From NCBI RefSeq assembly GCF_003732705.1, contig NZ_MOBR01000006.1:124001-188000 (forward strand): a stretch of DNA of 64,000 bases. The letters run 5' to 3'. This document shows positions 60,461-64,000 of the stretch, in pieces. This DNA comes from Pseudomonas frederiksbergensis. Its GTDB lineage: Bacteria; Pseudomonadota; Gammaproteobacteria; Pseudomonadales; Pseudomonadaceae. Both the position numbers and the translations under genes were made by a program. The number at the start of each line of letters is the position of its first letter. The stretch's first letter is position 1. Under the pieces are notes generated by a model. That model did no database searches. It saw nothing but the letters and a program-made list of their open reading frames with translations, and had not been told where the DNA came from.

Positions 60461-60629
60461 CGGCGCCAAGTCTACTCTGGCGCCACGTGTTGTAGGAATT
60501 GGAGCTTTTATCGGAAGGCTCTGTCTGTAGGAATTTCCTGTTTTTGCATGAGCTGCAGTGCAACTGCGCCAAACGCCCGTTTTCTCCTTTATTTTTTATG
60601 TCTTCAGGAATGAACTGCGGGTTCGCTGC
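60189..60629. other. Divergent BRO-N/AAA15 intergenic region
   Basis: This 441-base gap holds the BRO-N leader and, in its right part (about 60470-60629), AT-richer sequence that should contain the promoter of the AAA15 gene. No gene is supported. Confidence 0.6.
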
Positions 60630-61940
60630 ATGCTGATCGAATTTTCTGTTTCCAACTATCGCTCCTTCCGGGACAAGCAAACCCTGTCCATGGCTGCGAC
60701 GCCGCGCTTGAGCAAAAAGCGCAACCTGTTCGCACCACCGGTAAATGGAGAGAAACTGCCAGATCTATTGAAAGTGGCTGCGATCTATGGCCCGAACGCA
60801 TCGGGTAAATCCTCGCTTGTTCGGGCGATGGGAATCATGGGCCAACTGATTGCAGCGCTGCCGACCTCAAATGATGAACCGCTACCCGTCTCGCCCTTTC
60901 GTTTTGATCCCAAACTTCAAAACGAACCAAGCTTCTTTGAATACAACTTCATTCAACGCGGACTCCGATATCGGTTTGTTCTGTGCATGACGGCGCAGCG
61001 AATTACCGAGGAGCACCTTGTTTCGTATCCCAAGGGTAAGGAAACGTTGCTTTATAAGCGTTGTTTTGTGGCAGAGGGCGAGCGATATGTTTTTGGGGCA
61101 AGCCTTGAGGGAGGGGAAGACGTTCACAACACTTGGCGGCGCCTGACGAACCCCAAAACACTCTTTATTTCACAAGCCATCGCGAACAGCAGTGAAGAGT
61201 TGACCCAACTGCGGGACCCATTTAGCTGGTTCCAAACCGGCCTACTGGTTATTGAGCAGAACAACATGATGGGGCTGTCAGCAACGTCCATCAGATTTCT
61301 TCGGATGGCATCAGACTGCACACAGGATTTAAGAGACTTTCTAAGGGACGTGGATATTCCGGTGTCCGCAATTCAGCTCAATACCGAAGACGCGGAATCT
61401 GTTCAAAGCACCAAAAAACTCACCCTGAAAGAGTTCTTCGCTGCTGCGCAAAAAGACAAAGTAACCCTGTCCCATACAAGTCTTTTAGGCAAAGCCGAAT
61501 TTGATTTTTCTGAGGAGTCTGGCGGTACGAAAAACCTGATTGGTTTCTGGTTGCCCTGGTTCATGATCAATCACGCTGATGGGAGCGGAATACTTGCTGT
61601 CGATGAGTTGGACAGCAGTCTTCACCCCTCAATAGTCGATGACTTAATTGAAAAGCACTTGGATGGAGGGTTGGATACTCAACTGATTTTTACCACTCAC
61701 GACACCCATCTAATGAACGCCAAAGCACTTCGGAGCGATCAATTCTGGATTACTGAGCGAGATGCCAATGGCGCAACCAGCCTTTTCTCTGTTCATGATT
61801 TTGAAGGGCGGGAAGGGGAATACGTCGAGAAACGCTACTTTGAAGGCCGTTATCGCGGGTTGCCATTGATCAGGCGTGCTATGTCAGATACGGCTGTTCG
61901 TTCAAATGCCACAAACCCAGCCCGCATCCCTGCGGGCTGA
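60630..61940 (+). CDS. AAA15 family ATPase (RloA/OLD-like)
   Basis: This 436-residue protein has the ABC/SMC-like ATPase core of the COG1106 AAA15 group: Walker A GPNASGKS (residues 54-61), an ILAVDELDSSLHP Walker B/D-loop and a TTHDTHLM switch His. Many relatives are anti-phage effectors or partners of RloB-type nucleases. No RloB or toxin gene is adjacent. The gene is AT-richer than its neighbours and sits between a BRO-N protein and core genes, which suggests transfer. I chose ATG 60630 (MLIEFSVSNYRSF), the conserved family start. Confidence 0.82.
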   Translation: MLIEFSVSNYRSFRDKQTLSMAATPRLSKKRNLFAPPVNGEKLPDLLKVAAIYGPNASGKSSLVRAMGIMGQLIAALPTSNDEPLPVSPFRFDPKLQNEPSFFEYNFIQRGLRYRFVLCMTAQRITEEHLVSYPKGKETLLYKRCFVAEGERYVFGASLEGGEDVHNTWRRLTNPKTLFISQAIANSSEELTQLRDPFSWFQTGLLVIEQNNMMGLSATSIRFLRMASDCTQDLRDFLRDVDIPVSAIQLNTEDAESVQSTKKLTLKEFFAAAQKDKVTLSHTSLLGKAEFDFSEESGGTKNLIGFWLPWFMINHADGSGILAVDELDSSLHPSIVDDLIEKHLDGGLDTQLIFTTHDTHLMNAKALRSDQFWITERDANGATSLFSVHDFEGREGEYVEKRYFEGRYRGLPLIRRAMSDTAVRSNATNPARIPAG

Positions 61941-61950
61941 GCAACCTCAT

Positions 61951-63435
61951 TTACCGACTAACCTTCCAAGCATCCCCCGCAGGCGCAGTCCCGTGGTCGT
62001 ACGGCTTGGCAATCCACATGTAGATCAACCCCAACCCAATCACAATCGCCGTGCTCAACACCATCGCATAGTTGATATACCAAGCCGCATCCGGCGTACG
62101 CGGCCAGGCCATGTTGATGATCGCACCGACGCCATAAACCAGCGCCCCGATGTTGACCGGCAACCCCCACGCGCCGAGGGTGAATTTGCCGCTCGGTTTC
62201 CAGCCTTTCATCCGTGCATACAGCGCGGCCAATACGATCATCTGGAACGCCAGGTAAATCCCGATGGCGGCGAAGCTGACGATGGTCGCCACCGCATCTT
62301 GAAGGAAGAATCCGAGCACGATGATCAGCGCCGGCATGACACCCGACACAAACAGCGCCGCCACCGGCACTTGAGTCGTAGGAGAAATCTTCTTCAACAG
62401 TTTGCTGCCGATGACCATTTCATCCCGGGCGTAGGAATACAGCAGACGACTCGCCGCCGCTTGTAGGCTGATGACGCAGGAGATGAAGGAAATCATCACC
62501 ACGCCCATCACGACTTTCGAGCCCACCGGGCCGAAGGCGTTGTTGAGGATGGTGGTGACCGGGTCTTTGTCGGTGCCGTTGATCACGGCTTGCATGTCCG
62601 GTACGGCGAGGATCAGGGCCAGGCAGGCGAACATGGCCGAGATGCCGCCGATGTAGATGGTCATGCGCATCGCAATCGGGATTTGCTTGCTCGGGTTCGG
62701 GGTTTCTTCGGCGACGTCGCCGCAGGCTTCGAAGCCGTAGTAGAGGAACATCCCGGCCAGTGAGGCGGTGAGGAAGGCCGGCAGGTAGGAGCCGTCGATG
62801 CGGATGTCGAAGGTGTTGAACAACACGCTGATGGGTTGATGGCGCTCGAAGACCAACAGGTAAACGCCGACCACCACGGCACCGATCAACTCACAGAGAA
62901 AGCCGAACATGGCGATCCGCGCCAGCACTTTGGTGCCGCTGAGGTTGACCAGGGTGGCGAACAGCGTCAGGAACAATGCGATGACGATGTTGGTGTTGTT
63001 GCTCGGTTCAAAACCCATCATCGCGGCCAGGTACGGGCCGGCGCCGACGGCAACGGCAGCGATGGTCACGCACAGGGCGATGGAGTAGATCCAGCCGACC
63101 ATCCACGCCCATTTTTTGCCCACCAAACGCCGAGCCCATGGGTAGACGCCGCCGGAAATCGGGAATTGCGACACCACTTCACCGAAGATCAGGCACACCA
63201 GCAACTGGCCGCAACCGACCAGCAAATAGGCCCAGAACATCGGTGGCCCGCCGGCGGCGAGGCACAGGCCGAACAGGGTATAAACCCCGACGACCGGTGA
63301 GAGGTAAGTGAAGCCCAGGGCGAAGTTTTCCCACAGGCTCATGCTGCGATTGAAGTTCGAGGTGTAGCCCAGCTTGCGCAGTTGCTCGGCATCGCTGTCG
63401 GCTGCGGCGGGGGAGAGTTCGGGTAGTGCACTCAT
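61951..63435 (-). CDS. APC family amino acid permease
   Basis: This 494-residue protein has about 12 membrane segments and the APC signatures SGGVYPWARRLVGKK and FEACGDVAEETPNPSKQIP. Close relatives carry amino acids, amines or GABA. An aldehyde dehydrogenase gene lies just upstream on the same strand, so an amine or GABA-type substrate is possible but not proven. Confidence 0.9.
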   Translation of the reverse strand: MSALPELSPAAADSDAEQLRKLGYTSNFNRSMSLWENFALGFTYLSPVVGVYTLFGLCLAAGGPPMFWAYLLVGCGQLLVCLIFGEVVSQFPISGGVYPWARRLVGKKWAWMVGWIYSIALCVTIAAVAVGAGPYLAAMMGFEPSNNTNIVIALFLTLFATLVNLSGTKVLARIAMFGFLCELIGAVVVGVYLLVFERHQPISVLFNTFDIRIDGSYLPAFLTASLAGMFLYYGFEACGDVAEETPNPSKQIPIAMRMTIYIGGISAMFACLALILAVPDMQAVINGTDKDPVTTILNNAFGPVGSKVVMGVVMISFISCVISLQAAASRLLYSYARDEMVIGSKLLKKISPTTQVPVAALFVSGVMPALIIVLGFFLQDAVATIVSFAAIGIYLAFQMIVLAALYARMKGWKPSGKFTLGAWGLPVNIGALVYGVGAIINMAWPRTPDAAWYINYAMVLSTAIVIGLGLIYMWIAKPYDHGTAPAGDAWKVSR

Positions 63436-63590
63436 GGTCTGTCAGCTCCGGAAAATCGGCAGATTTCGGATGTCCGAAACCGTGGCGGGGCCGTTAAGGC
63501 GCTGCCCGGGTCGGTGGTTATTGTTTTGGTTTGTTTGGGGTGAAGCCTGGTGGTGCTGGGTGCCGGTTTCTTCCTTGATATTGCGGTGAT

Positions 63591-63686
63591 GCCTTCGCGG
63601 GCAAGCCTTGCTCCTACAGGTTTTGTGTCGTTCGCCCATCATGTGAACGACATCAACCCTGTAGGAGCGAGGCCTGCTCGCGAAGC
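63591..63686. repeat. REP pair
   Basis: CTTCGCGGGCAAGCCTTGCT and its inverted copy separate the APC permease and aldehyde dehydrogenase genes. Confidence 0.88.
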
Positions 63687-63688
63687 TT

Positions 63689-64000
63689 TTAATGCTTGAA
63701 CATCACATGCCGCACGACGGTGTAGTCCTCCAGCCCATACATGGACATGTCCTTCCCGTAACCGGACAATTTCTGACCGCCATGAGGCATCTCACTGACG
63801 AGCATAAAGTGGGTATTCACCCACGTGCAGCCGTACTGCAAACGTGCGGCCAGGCGATGGGCGCGACCGACGTCCGAGGTCCACACCGACGACGCCAGGC
63901 CGTAGTCCGAATCATTGGCCCAGCCCAGCACTTGCGCTTCATCGTTGAATTTGGTCACCGACACCACCGGCCCGAACACTTCGCGACGAACGATTTCATC
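63689..64000 (-). CDS. Aldehyde dehydrogenase, C-terminal part (runs off the right edge)
   Basis: The last 103 codons of an aldehyde dehydrogenase are visible. The frame stays open to the edge ([14 protein letters not shown]) and includes the family motif [24 protein letters not shown]. That C-terminal pattern is close to gamma-aminobutyraldehyde dehydrogenases (PatD-like), but the catalytic Cys and Glu are outside the window. It is upstream of the APC permease on the same strand. Confidence 0.85.
   Translation of the reverse strand, partial: DEIVRREVFGPVVSVTKFNDEAQVLGWANDSDYGLASSVWTSDVGRAHRLAARLQYGCTWVNTHFMLVSEMPHGGQKLSGYGKDMSMYGLEDYTVVRHVMFKH

Noticed and set aside
60189..60680. N-terminal extension of the BRO-N protein
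   Set aside because: The frame is open upstream, but the sequence runs through hairpins and antisense to the AAA15 gene. The BRO-N domain and ribosome binding site fit ATG 60188.

Overview
The window is a chromosomal segment of a Pseudomonas of the P. fluorescens group. The evidence is high GC with Pseudomonas-type protein sequences, gene order shared with P. aeruginosa over long stretches, many short palindromic (REP-type) repeats with the GGGAGCGNGCNTGCTCGCGA or CGCGGGCAAGCCTCGCTCCTAC core, and Pseudomonas-specific families (DUF6124, DUF3509). No tRNA, rRNA, CRISPR array, IS element or intact prophage was found.

Layout. 1-3.1 kb: 5' part of pepA, divergent from the LPS-export permease pair lptF-lptG. 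3.2-9.3 kb: lepA-lepB-rnc-era and recO-pdxJ; the DUF4845 gene usually found between lepB and rnc is missing. 9.3-15.5 kb: lytic transglycosylase mltF, divergent from purL and a small NIF3/CutA-like gene. 15.6-23 kb: accessory block with a 1913-residue toxin-like protein, a DUF6124 gene behind a long hairpin-rich leader, and an orphan Ig-like module. 23-30.3 kb: N-acetylglucosamine locus (GntR regulator, nagA, SIS-type deaminase, EIIA-HPr-EI fusion, EIICB transporter), read leftward. 30.4-36.9 kb: YkuD L,D-transpeptidase, two NUDIX hydrolases, gamma-carbonic-anhydrase-like protein, DUF1289, VUT transporter, purT and an MHS-type MFS transporter; a fold-back MITE-like element lies just before the second NUDIX gene. 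37.2-48.2 kb: CNNM/CorC-like protein, CcsA-like protein, ffh, rpsP-rimM-trmD-rplS, xerD, dsbC, hom, thrC. 48.2-50.8 kb: a BvgS-like sensor that stops after its PAS domain, an orphan receiver with altered acidic pocket, and a DUF3509 gene. 50.8-59 kb: TIGR02285-like binding protein, CaiB-type CoA transferase, yaeQ, recJ, OYE-family oxidoreductase, opgD. 59-62 kb: small accessory patch with two small proteins, a BRO-N protein with a structured leader, and an AT-richer AAA15 ATPase. 62-64 kb: APC permease and the end of an aldehyde dehydrogenase gene.

Functional links. The nag genes form a full uptake and catabolic route: the EIIA-HPr-EI fusion passes phosphate from PEP to the EIICB transporter, NagA deacetylates GlcNAc-6-P, the SIS protein probably deaminates GlcN-6-P, and the GntR regulator probably acts on GGTATTA-type sites. 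rpsP-rimM-trmD-rplS is the standard ribosomal protein/tRNA modification operon. xerD, dsbC, hom and thrC are the usual neighbours and link to recJ further on.

The least explained parts are the toxin with its duplicated TIKI/ChaN-like domain, the two structured leaders (DUF6124 and BRO-N), the MITE-like fold-back element, the four-hairpin leader of hom, and the truncated sensor/altered receiver pair with a 22-bp-phased direct repeat between them. Start codons, domain calls and family names are from reading the sequence and from family knowledge; no database search was run.
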